Assembly (NCBI GenBank): GCA_015486015.1
Contig: WFSL01000015.1
Span: forward strand, 1 to 7,491
DNA length: 7,491 nucleotides
Direction of reading: 5' to 3'
Origin: Aquificota bacterium
Lineage (GTDB): Bacteria > Thermosulfidibacterota > Thermosulfidibacteria > Thermosulfidibacterales > B14-G1
The notes under the pieces were generated by a model that saw only the letters and a list, made by a program, of their open reading frames with translations, did no database searches and was not told the DNA's origin. This document shows, piece after piece, positions 1 to 6,407 of this stretch. Positions within the stretch are counted from its first letter, which is position 1, and each line of letters begins with the position of its first letter. A program made the position numbers and the translations under genes.

Positions 1-255
1 AAAGAAAGGAGAGTGAGGGCCCACATCTGTATCTGCTTTTTGGCCCTGTATCTGGAGAGACAGCTCATGAGGAGGCTAAAGGATCCGGACAACTGGGGGC
101 ACCAGAGGGTGGTGAGGGCCTTAAAGGCGCTAAAAAGGGTGGAGATAGAGAAGAACGGGAAGAGGTACAGGATCAGGACCAACATACCCAGCCAGACAGT
201 ACAGCTCATGAGGCAGGCGGGCTTTGGGATTCCCAGCCGGGTGGAGGTAGTGTAA
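1..255 (+). CDS. Transposase C-terminus, IS4/IS1634-type (partial)
   Basis: The reading frame is open from base 1, so the gene begins outside the window; the GTG at 13 is internal and not a start. Visible are the last 84 residues. The stretch reading RVRAHICICFLALYLERQL is typical of the C-terminal end of IS4/IS1634-type DDE transposases, where a conserved R(I/V)xAHxxICFLAL segment follows the last catalytic region. The catalytic DDE residues themselves lie outside the window. The remainder is basic and ends at a TAA stop at 253-255. Almost all arginines are AGG or AGA (one CGG), unlike the mixed arginine codons of the minus-strand methyltransferase gene, so the element probably has a different history from the operon. 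Whether the full transposase is intact cannot be seen. Confidence 0.8.
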   Translation, partial: KERRVRAHICICFLALYLERQLMRRLKDPDNWGHQRVVRALKALKRVEIEKNGKRYRIRTNIPSQTVQLMRQAGFGIPSRVEVV

Positions 256-311
256 CTTCCTACCCCTCCAGAAAACATAGTGGCATACACCTGTGGAAAA
301 CTGGATAAGTG

Positions 312-320
312 TGGTATAAT
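312..320 (+). promoter_or_regulatory. Candidate extended -10 promoter at the IS edge, outward-facing
   Basis: TGG immediately followed by TATAAT (315-320) is a perfect extended -10 element reading outward from the insertion sequence. The matching -35 position, around 291-297, is poor (TGTGGA). If active, it would give a transcript antisense to the lipoprotein remnant and the 3' end of the minus-strand operon. Confidence 0.3.
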
Positions 321-519
321 CAGTGAGTTATCCTAATCAGGTTTTCAAAGATGAGTCTAAAGGCTTCATTCCTGTCCAGATCCAGGCTGAAGAGGGGTTT
401 GTCTATTTTTGGAATGCCTCTGGCCTTCTCATCTTCCCCATGGTGAACGGGGCAGCTATCTCTGCTGTGCTGGTGTCGACAAGGGCGTCGGCGATGAAGG
501 TTCTTTCATAGGATCCCAT
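320..519 (-). pseudogene. Frame-shifted coding debris, family not recognised
   Basis: Two adjacent minus-strand frames read like protein. One runs from an ATG at 519 to a TAG at 403 and includes SYERTFIADALVDTSTAE. Where it stops, an overlapping frame continues with KIDKPLFSLDLDRNEAF and ends at a TGA at 320-322. Joined by one frameshift near 405-415 they would give about 66 residues of ordinary amino-acid composition. I do not recognise the family. The stretch overlaps the last third of the lipoprotein frame in another phase, so at most one of the two is real there. It may be the decayed end of a gene cut by the insertion sequence, but chance open frames cannot be excluded. Confidence 0.3.
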
Positions 520-683
520 TCGGTGGGTTGTCTTTCTAGGCTATGTGCCTGGTCCTCGGAGACATAGACCGTAACCGTTCTCGGTCCGGGATGTTTCCCG
601 GAACAAGAGGCAAGGGCCGTAGCGAGTAGGGCAACTGCCACCATTGCCGGAAGATATTTGCTTTTAAGGCTGAATTCCCTCAT
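456..683 (-). pseudogene. Lipoprotein remnant, probably N-terminus of a periplasmic solute-binding protein
   Basis: The 75-residue product begins MREFSLKSKY, has a hydrophobic segment at residues 11-25 and a lipobox LASC with the lipidated cysteine at 27, so it should be exported and lipid-anchored. After the cysteine come SGK and then RTVTVYVSEDQ at about 35-45. This resembles the first mature strand of ABC-transporter extracellular solute-binding proteins of the iron-uptake type. After that strand the similarity stops and the frame ends in a proline/serine-rich tail. Intact members are around 300 residues or more, so this is probably a truncated gene cut on the IS side. The ATG at 683 is preferred over an upstream ATG at 713 because AGGGGA precedes it at suitable spacing and the signal peptide starts there. 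It overlaps the end of the upstream membrane-protein gene by 20 bases. A genuine small lipoprotein is the alternative. Confidence 0.55.
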
Positions 684-2073
684 GATCGGCTTCCCCTGGG
701 TTTTTAATACCATACCGCCACATACTTATCATCCCCGCCACAAGGGATATGATCATGACGGACATACCGATAATAAAGATACTATCTGCCTTTGTCACAA
801 ACCATATGAGCTCGCCTGCCAGACCCAAAACCATCCCCAAGATCGAGGTCCAGACAAAGAGCATGGGCCATAGGCCGCGGGCCCTGGCGTGGTTGTATTT
901 GATTCCGAGGGCGAGGGAGACCGCAAGGATGGTTGGCAATAGAAAGAATGCATAAAGCAGGTGGGCCCGGATAAAGATACTGTCGTTGATGGCTCCAGGC
1001 GCCGGGGGAAGCCCTGTCCCGTAAAAGCCTTCGTGGAGTTCGATATAGATCCCCAGAAGCACCGCGCCTGCAAATCCAAGCACCCAGTTCAGGGATACGG
1101 CGATTTTTATGGTCCCTTTGATGGTACGGGATGATTTTATCCCTGTTGGTGCCGGGGACAAGAAAAGCCCCGCCATTGTTATGAGGATGCCCCCTTCTCC
1201 CGTTGTTAAAACCAGGTCATCCAGGGGGATGCCGCTGGGTCCTGATGTAAAGAGGACCGGAGGGTTCCATCCGGTTATTGCGCAGATGGTATAAATGGCC
1301 GTTGCCGAGAGGAGAGCGATGAGAGTCACCCCCAGGCCCAGGTTGCATACCCTTTTCTTCCAGCCGGTGTTGGATTGATACCAGAAGCATCTGGCTGTAA
1401 GAGCGGCTAGACCGCTTAAAAGGGCGGCTACAATGAGGTGGGAATGGGATGTAACAAGGTCACTCTGGAAGCCTTTGGGGTTCATGTTGGTGGTTTCGAG
1501 CAGTGCATTTAGTCCGGGAATGGACCTGGTTCCAAGATCAAGGCACCATCCGGCGAGATGACCAAGGGAGGCTGCCATGAGGATCGCCGAGATGGAGGCG
1601 AACAGTAGCCAGAAAGCCATGTCAGGTTTTTTCGTCTTTTCCTCTTTTTTCAGGGCATATAACGCCATGGAGGCTAACAGGATCACTCCCAGGCAGTCTG
1701 TTATGAACAGGCCGGTAATCTGAACCACGGCTGCAAGGGAAATACCCTTGCTGTTATTAAAGATAGAGCCTGTGCCCACCAGGATGATGGCCAGTATTGC
1801 ACCAGCTGTATAGAGCCTCTCACTCGGTATTCCCAGGTCAAACATCTTCTGTGCCAGAAGGTACATGAGGATCAAGACGGGCACCATGACCCCATGGTAG
1901 TGCATGGCTGCCGAATACCCAAAGTCTCCCGGGGCGAACCAGTGAATCGTTAAAAAACTGAGTATGAGTGCTAGGACTATCAAGAATACGGTGTAAAAAA
2001 TGGCAGTGTCGGCTATCTCACCGTTGGGTTCCCCTGTTATCTCCTTTACCTTTGATCTTGCTATGGTAGTCAT
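664..2073 (-). CDS. Polytopic membrane protein with conserved-looking histidines, family uncertain
   Basis: This is a 469-residue inner-membrane protein with roughly twelve predicted helices (about 24-44, 57-77, 88-104, 113-140, 152-175, 208-229, 243-265, 288-306, 323-345, 367-390, 402-424, 428-452). Several histidines sit in or at the edge of helices: HYHGVM at 58-63, GHLAGW at 171-176, SHSHL at 209-213, ELHEGF at 345-350 and RAHLL at 369-373. Paired histidines in a 12-helix scaffold recall heme-binding membrane proteins such as heme-copper oxidase subunit I or NnrS. However, the oxidase signatures (HPEVY, HHMF) are missing, so I do not assign that function. The ATG overlaps the stop of the deacetylase/glycosyltransferase gene by 4 bases (ATGA), suggesting translational coupling, and the local Shine-Dalgarno is weak. 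The gene is more GC-rich than the glycosyltransferase genes upstream. It could instead be a lipid or glycan transporter. Confidence 0.75.
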   Translation of the reverse strand: MTTIARSKVKEITGEPNGEIADTAIFYTVFLIVLALILSFLTIHWFAPGDFGYSAAMHYHGVMVPVLILMYLLAQKMFDLGIPSERLYTAGAILAIILVGTGSIFNNSKGISLAAVVQITGLFITDCLGVILLASMALYALKKEEKTKKPDMAFWLLFASISAILMAASLGHLAGWCLDLGTRSIPGLNALLETTNMNPKGFQSDLVTSHSHLIVAALLSGLAALTARCFWYQSNTGWKKRVCNLGLGVTLIALLSATAIYTICAITGWNPPVLFTSGPSGIPLDDLVLTTGEGGILITMAGLFLSPAPTGIKSSRTIKGTIKIAVSLNWVLGFAGAVLLGIYIELHEGFYGTGLPPAPGAINDSIFIRAHLLYAFFLLPTILAVSLALGIKYNHARARGLWPMLFVWTSILGMVLGLAGELIWFVTKADSIFIIGMSVMIISLVAGMISMWRYGIKNPGEADHEGIQP

Positions 2074-3848
2074 GAGTCCATCATTAGTGCTTTTAAGATG
2101 GATAGAAAGATCCTTATGGAATCGAGCCCCGGCCTGAAGTGGGACGAGCGGTTACCGTCAATATAGATCGTGGGTATTGGTACTGTGGTGATTCTCCTAT
2201 TTTGCTTTATCGCAAGAAGGAGGATTTGGATTTCTGTCTCATATCGTCCTCCTTTCACTTGTCTAACAATTTGTTGTAAGAATTGGCGGTCTAAAGCTCT
2301 AAAGCCGGATTGGGTATCTGATGGGCAACTTGGTGATACCACTTTCCTGAGAAAGATACGAGTTAATGTGTTTCCTATCCTGCTTCTCAGGGGCATGGTA
2401 TTGATATTTCCCCTTTCCCCTATTACGAGTTCTGCTCCTTCTTTGTATTCTTCAACTAGTTTAGGGATGTCTTGTGGTTGGTGTTGTTTGTCTCCATCAA
2501 GCGTTACCAGCACGTCGAAATCCACATTTTTGAGGGCGTATCTGAATCCGCTTATCAGTGCTGTTCCTTTACCATAATTTTTGTCCAGGGATATTAAGGC
2601 CGCTTTATTTTTGTTCTTATTGATTATTTTTCTGAGGGTTTCTCCTGTGCCATCAGTCGATCCATCATCCACTGCTATAACGAAGTCAGAGCATTGGATT
2701 GTCTCCTGGACAACTTCTTCGCAGAGGGAGGCTATGTTGTAGCAGGGTATAACGGCGCAAACTTTTGGCGTATTGGGTTGATCTGTGGGGGTCTTCATCA
2801 TGTTCCAGGCCCATTTGTCAAAGAACCACATTCTCTGTCTCAGTTTAACTAGCAGTATGTCGCTCTCTTTTAAGGGAAACATTGGCATGCGGATGGAGAC
2901 ATTTCCTCTGTACCAAAGCGTGCTTATTAATTCCTCGTTTTTATGTGGAATCATGTACTGAATAGTTGTTTTTCCCTTCTTGTGTAACCTTATACAGGAA
3001 GCGCTTACTACCTTGCTATCCTTAACCCCGATTATGTATAGTTTACTCCATCGAATAAAAGTGAAGATAGAATTCTTTTCTAGTCTCAACCATAGAGTGT
3101 TTTTGCCTCTGGCTGATATTGTAACTGGAGCTGAGTTCATGCGTTCTTTTGAATAATCCATGCCGATAATAAATCTCTCGTCCGATTTGGCCAGGGATAA
3201 GAATTTTCGTCTGTGGATGGTCATTTGACTTTTATGACATGTTAGTGCTTTCAACTTCTTCTCCTTTTCTTCTTGATTCAGCCTTATTTTTGCCGCCTCT
3301 GCAGTTTTGTCTATGATGTTTTTGCCATGGATAATGTAGCTTAAGATATGCTTTGGGGCTTGTTTGTCTTTTAGTCTATTCAGTGCGAAGTAGACCATCA
3401 CTGCTGTTGCGTTGTGGTCGGGGTGCAAGTCGAGCATTGAGGGCGTTACCAAAACAGTTGGATCCCATTCCTCTATTTTCGATACGAGCCTGTCCACTAT
3501 TTCCCGGCTGTTGTTGATTAGCAAGTCCGTCATTCCCTGGTCTGGATAGGACCAGAAGGAAACGTTTTCTAGCGGGACCCCCAATATGGACAGGGCCCTG
3601 GTTGCTTCATTGCAGCGTCGATTGCCGAATCGGGCACGATCTTCCGAGCCTATGCGCCAGCGCCGTTCGACAATGCGTTGAACCCAGGGGCTGTTATCGC
3701 CATCGGTGAGGAAGATGACCTGGACCTGTGCCCCGGAAGCCAAAGCCCTAAGTGTAAGTCCTCCGGCTGCAAGGGTTTCGTCATCAGGATGGGGAGCCAG
3801 GATGAGGATTCGATCTTTTTCTCTTATGGGGATTTTTTTCTCAGCCAC
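2070..3848 (-). CDS. PIG-L family deacetylase fused to DPM-type GT2 glycosyltransferase
   Basis: The 592-residue product has two enzymes in one chain. Residues about 12-215 are a PIG-L/LmbE-type zinc deacetylase with the metal-binding motif APHPDDE (18-24) and the second motif HPDH (142-145); the family removes acetyl groups from N-acetylated sugars. Residues about 215-355 form a linker region I do not recognise. Residues about 361-592 are a GT-A fold family 2 glycosyltransferase of the dolichol/polyprenyl-phosphate sugar synthase type: VIPCYN (366-371), VDDGSTDG (393-400), the metal-binding DGD (451-453), SDTQSGFRAL (510-519) and RYETEI (535-540). There is no long hydrophobic helix, so it should act at the cytoplasmic face of the membrane. 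The start is a GTG at 3848, overlapping the upstream stop by 8 bases. Base composition changes inside the gene: GC-rich at the PIG-L core and extreme 3' end, AT-rich between. Domain calls are firm; the substrates are unknown. Confidence 0.92.
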   Translation of the reverse strand: MAEKKIPIREKDRILILAPHPDDETLAAGGLTLRALASGAQVQVIFLTDGDNSPWVQRIVERRWRIGSEDRARFGNRRCNEATRALSILGVPLENVSFWSYPDQGMTDLLINNSREIVDRLVSKIEEWDPTVLVTPSMLDLHPDHNATAVMVYFALNRLKDKQAPKHILSYIIHGKNIIDKTAEAAKIRLNQEEKEKKLKALTCHKSQMTIHRRKFLSLAKSDERFIIGMDYSKERMNSAPVTISARGKNTLWLRLEKNSIFTFIRWSKLYIIGVKDSKVVSASCIRLHKKGKTTIQYMIPHKNEELISTLWYRGNVSIRMPMFPLKESDILLVKLRQRMWFFDKWAWNMMKTPTDQPNTPKVCAVIPCYNIASLCEEVVQETIQCSDFVIAVDDGSTDGTGETLRKIINKNKNKAALISLDKNYGKGTALISGFRYALKNVDFDVLVTLDGDKQHQPQDIPKLVEEYKEGAELVIGERGNINTMPLRSRIGNTLTRIFLRKVVSPSCPSDTQSGFRALDRQFLQQIVRQVKGGRYETEIQILLLAIKQNRRITTVPIPTIYIDGNRSSHFRPGLDSIRIFLSILKALMMDS

Positions 3849-5682
3849 TGCAGACCCCTGCTCTCATGATAGGCTTGAATCCCCTCTCCAGTGCTCGAGC
3901 CCAGACCAAGGCTAGCCAACCCTGCCAACCCTGTCCTCCTGTTACTTTGAAGATGTGGCGACCAGCGGCAAGAAAACGAGGACCTTCATAGGGTTTTCCA
4001 TCCAGTAGCCCGGTTACTTTCCCCTTTTCTGCTACAATTGCGTAGCGCGTTGGTATAATTATGTTGAAAGATAGGGTGAAAGCTTTATTGGAATTACGAC
4101 ATCCCAAGAGATGGCCTATTACTCTTAAAAGAGGTATATGTTGATCTATTCTAATGTATTGCTGCTGGAAAAAGTTCCTGTCTTTCCTTGGATAATCCTT
4201 ACTTAAGACTACTACACAGGTTTTGGTTGCAATACATCTTTCAATAATTCTGTCCTTAATCAACTTTGAGCTGAGCCCTTTTTTAGTGAATAGTTCTAGG
4301 GCATAGTAGAAGGGCCTTTTCCTGTAGATGCTTTGTCCTTTGGGATCCATAATGTAATCGGAATTAGTTGTCAATAATGATACGTCCCTTAGTAAGTATT
4401 CATAGGTTGAAGGTAATTTCATTCTATCTTTTGGAATACGATTGGACCATGATTCACATGTGGTGACCATTCTGAATATGGACATCAGTACAATAGTAAC
4501 CAATAAAAAGGGTAAGGGATTGATAGCATAGCTAGCATTATTGGAGTATTTGCCAGTCCTCTGTCTTTTGTATTGGCTGTAACTATCCCAGCTCTTTGAG
4601 GCAAGCCCAACTGCAAGTATGATTAGTAGGGGATAGAGGGATATCTCTGTTTCCTTTTCTACCACAGGATATAGCATTAATGATGCACCATATACCCCTT
4701 CAACTAGAATCAAAAAAATTATTCTCCTATCGATAATTCTAATGTATATGTTGGTCATAAGCCTCTTGGTGAGCCAGATTAAGGCTATTATGATTGAGAT
4801 TGCGTAAAATATATTGGAAAGGATGCGGTGCCTAATCATTTTCCACATAATATTGTGCGTTATGGTGCAGCGAAAGAGTAAGTGTAATGCTCCAAGTGAA
4901 CTGAAGAAACCTATTATTATCAAAGGTATTATGGTGATTCCAAGCACCAACCCCCCAATCCATGGTAGTGATTTACTGTGCGTATTCTTGCCCCAGGGAT
5001 AAATTACACTCATGAGTATTGTTGCTCCAATCAGGCTGGATATCATGAGTATAGTCTTTAATGAAACGCATAATGCAGCTCCTATTAATACACCTGTTAT
5101 AAAGCCATTCCTCCATCTAAAACTGCTCTTAATCAGACTAAGTAGGATTAATAACCACAGTAATATCCATAAATTGGCAGGTCTGAACTCGGTTGATTTT
5201 CTGAGGTAGTATGATGGTAATCCTATGCATAGCGTCGTCCCCATACAGAGTGTTGTCCACAGGGCGGCGCTCCGATCATCAAAGATGGATTTGCTCAAGA
5301 GGTAGGTTATCCAAAGAATAACAAGAAATATGGGTAATAGGGTGATGCGCATGACTATGATGATGTCTGGGCGAATCCCCCAAACCGTTAGAAATGGTAT
5401 CATAAGTAGATGGAATAGTGGCGTATGGTTATCAAATACATCTCGGTATTGGACAAGTCCTTGGGTCCAACTCCAAATAACGTGTAGGTGTTGTGGTTCG
5501 TCGCTATTTATAGGAACAAGGAAAGTACTGATAATTCTCAGGGCTAAAACTATAGCGAGTAGTATTGCGAATAGACTGGTTTCTTCTTGTTTTACGAATT
5601 TGATCAGCCCATAGAGTCCTAATTTTAAAGCTTGTATATCTTTTTTCTCAAGGAGAGAGTTGGGAATTTCCTTTGGCGTCAT
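3841..5682 (-). CDS. GT-C membrane glycosyltransferase, GT39/ArnT-like
   Basis: The 613-residue product is a multi-span membrane protein with about ten to twelve hydrophobic helices between residues 37 and 420, then a soluble region. The first periplasmic loop carries INSDEPQHLH (58-67), with the acidic pair D61-E62 at the position of the catalytic base of GT-C enzymes, and further on DVFDNHTPLFHLL (81-93). These match the PMT_2/GT39 group that includes ArnT. Such enzymes take a sugar from a polyprenyl-phosphate carrier and transfer it to lipid A, protein or glycan in the periplasm. The C-terminal ~80 residues form a soluble tail with GKVTGLLDGKPYEGPRFL, perhaps a small beta domain. The ATG overlaps the phosphatase stop by 4 bases. 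Most of the gene is AT-rich (one sampled 60-base line about 37% GC), but the last 150 bases are GC-rich. The downstream GT2 domain is a natural donor-making partner. The acceptor is unknown. Confidence 0.85.
   Translation of the reverse strand: MTPKEIPNSLLEKKDIQALKLGLYGLIKFVKQEETSLFAILLAIVLALRIISTFLVPINSDEPQHLHVIWSWTQGLVQYRDVFDNHTPLFHLLMIPFLTVWGIRPDIIIVMRITLLPIFLVILWITYLLSKSIFDDRSAALWTTLCMGTTLCIGLPSYYLRKSTEFRPANLWILLWLLILLSLIKSSFRWRNGFITGVLIGAALCVSLKTILMISSLIGATILMSVIYPWGKNTHSKSLPWIGGLVLGITIIPLIIIGFFSSLGALHLLFRCTITHNIMWKMIRHRILSNIFYAISIIIALIWLTKRLMTNIYIRIIDRRIIFLILVEGVYGASLMLYPVVEKETEISLYPLLIILAVGLASKSWDSYSQYKRQRTGKYSNNASYAINPLPFLLVTIVLMSIFRMVTTCESWSNRIPKDRMKLPSTYEYLLRDVSLLTTNSDYIMDPKGQSIYRKRPFYYALELFTKKGLSSKLIKDRIIERCIATKTCVVVLSKDYPRKDRNFFQQQYIRIDQHIPLLRVIGHLLGCRNSNKAFTLSFNIIIPTRYAIVAEKGKVTGLLDGKPYEGPRFLAAGRHIFKVTGGQGWQGWLALVWARALERGFKPIMRAGVCSG
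3855..3859 (-). promoter_or_regulatory. Ribosome binding site supporting the GTG start at 3848
   Basis: On the minus strand AGGGG lies 6 bases upstream of the GTG at 3848. It is inside the 3' end of the upstream membrane glycosyltransferase gene. Together with the 8-base stop/start overlap and the immediate N-terminal PIG-L fold, it decides in favour of this non-ATG start. Confidence 0.6.
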
Positions 5683-6377
5683 TTCTCTGCTCTCCCCTTG
5701 GTAGCTAAATGACTAGAATTTGATTCAGTTGAAGATAGCGTGCAATCTTTATTTTTCTTTTGTAGTTCCTCTTTGACTTTGCCCTGTTTTTGGATCTCAT
5801 CTGTCTTTGAAGTTCCTTTTATTCCATGCTTTTTCACCCAATCATCAAAGAATCTATCTAATATATGTGTTGGTCCGATAGGTAAGTGGCCATATTTAAT
5901 GCTCAGCTCTTTTCTGGCCCTGGATGGTGGCATAGAATCTATCTCCACCAACCAGATGGCCGCTGCAAGTCCGGATCTATCGGCCCCGGACTTGCAGTGG
6001 ATGAGGACCGGCCTGGGGGCGCTTTTGAATATGGAGATCAACTTTTTTATCCTTGCTTCTGAAGGCGCACTCCGGGCGGGGAGTTTTATGTCGTAGTGAG
6101 CCACCCCCAGATCTTTGCACATGGAGACTTCATCTCTATACCATTTGGCCTTTTTGTCTTTGCCCAGTAGGTTGATCACAGAACGTATCCTGTATTTTTG
6201 GACATAGTGCTGGAGCTCATCCTGGTCCAGTTGGGCTGAGCGGTAGGCCTCTCCTGGTGTAATGGCATGAAAGTTCCCCTGTTCCTCCAGGTACCAAAGG
6301 CGAGCTCCAAGAATCACAGTCACTATAATCAATAGGAGGCCAAAGGATTTTAGCAGTTTTCTGGTCTTGGGTCCCAT
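5679..6377 (-). CDS. Membrane-anchored tyrosine/dual-specificity-type phosphatase
   Basis: The 232-residue protein has a basic N-terminus and one hydrophobic helix at about 12-30, predicting a signal anchor with the catalytic domain outside the cytoplasm. The domain carries the CX5R phosphatase signature HCKSGADRSG at 127-136, with nucleophile C128 and phosphate-binding R134. YRSAQL at about 45-50 and the following INLL near 68-71 are typical of bacterial proteins of this cysteine-phosphatase group. Substrates could be phosphotyrosine proteins or a lipid/sugar phosphate; the sequence does not decide. The last ~45 residues are a lysine- and serine-rich tail, encoded in AT-rich DNA (a sampled line about 30% GC, against about 62% in the catalytic core). 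AGAGG at 6384-6388 sits 6 bases before the ATG. The methyltransferase gene ends 30 bases upstream, and the next gene starts inside its stop codon. Confidence 0.85.
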   Translation of the reverse strand: MGPKTRKLLKSFGLLLIIVTVILGARLWYLEEQGNFHAITPGEAYRSAQLDQDELQHYVQKYRIRSVINLLGKDKKAKWYRDEVSMCKDLGVAHYDIKLPARSAPSEARIKKLISIFKSAPRPVLIHCKSGADRSGLAAAIWLVEIDSMPPSRARKELSIKYGHLPIGPTHILDRFFDDWVKKHGIKGTSKTDEIQKQGKVKEELQKKNKDCTLSSTESNSSHLATKGRAEK

Positions 6378-6383
6378 ACCTTA

Positions 6384-6388
6384 CCTCT
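6384..6388 (-). promoter_or_regulatory. Ribosome binding site of the phosphatase gene
   Basis: On the minus strand AGAGG is followed by 6 bases and the ATG at 6377. It lies in the 30-base gap behind the methyltransferase gene and supports this start. Confidence 0.6.
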
Positions 6389-6407
6389 TTTACCCTGAAT
6401 TCTTTCC

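Larger units (their letters stand above)
1..334 (+). mobile_element. Right-hand part of an insertion sequence, outer boundary unresolved
   Basis: The transposase stop at 255 should lie close to the right terminus of its insertion sequence. The next 80 bases carry no gene and include a short inverted repeat, GGATAA at 303-308 and TTATCC at 328-333. The left end of the element is outside the window, so neither the terminal inverted repeat nor a target-site duplication can be matched. The boundary given is a guess placed before the coding debris that follows. Confidence 0.35.

Noticed and set aside
256-340. Rho-independent terminator after the transposase or after the minus-strand operon
   Set aside because: Only a 6-base inverted repeat with a 19-base loop and no following T-run on either strand.
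323-511. Plus-strand reading frame of 62 codons
   Set aside because: Starts with GTG without a ribosome binding site and lies antisense to frames that read more like protein; no recognisable motif.
664-2073. Assignment as heme-copper oxidase subunit I
   Set aside because: Helix count and histidines are suggestive, but the HPEVY and HHMF copper/heme signatures are absent and no other oxidase subunit is nearby.
2170-2577. Plus-strand reading frame of 135 codons
   Set aside because: Antisense shadow of the GT2 domain, whose motifs on the minus strand are unambiguous.
5740-6096. Plus-strand reading frame of 118 codons
   Set aside because: Antisense to the phosphatase catalytic domain containing the CX5R motif.
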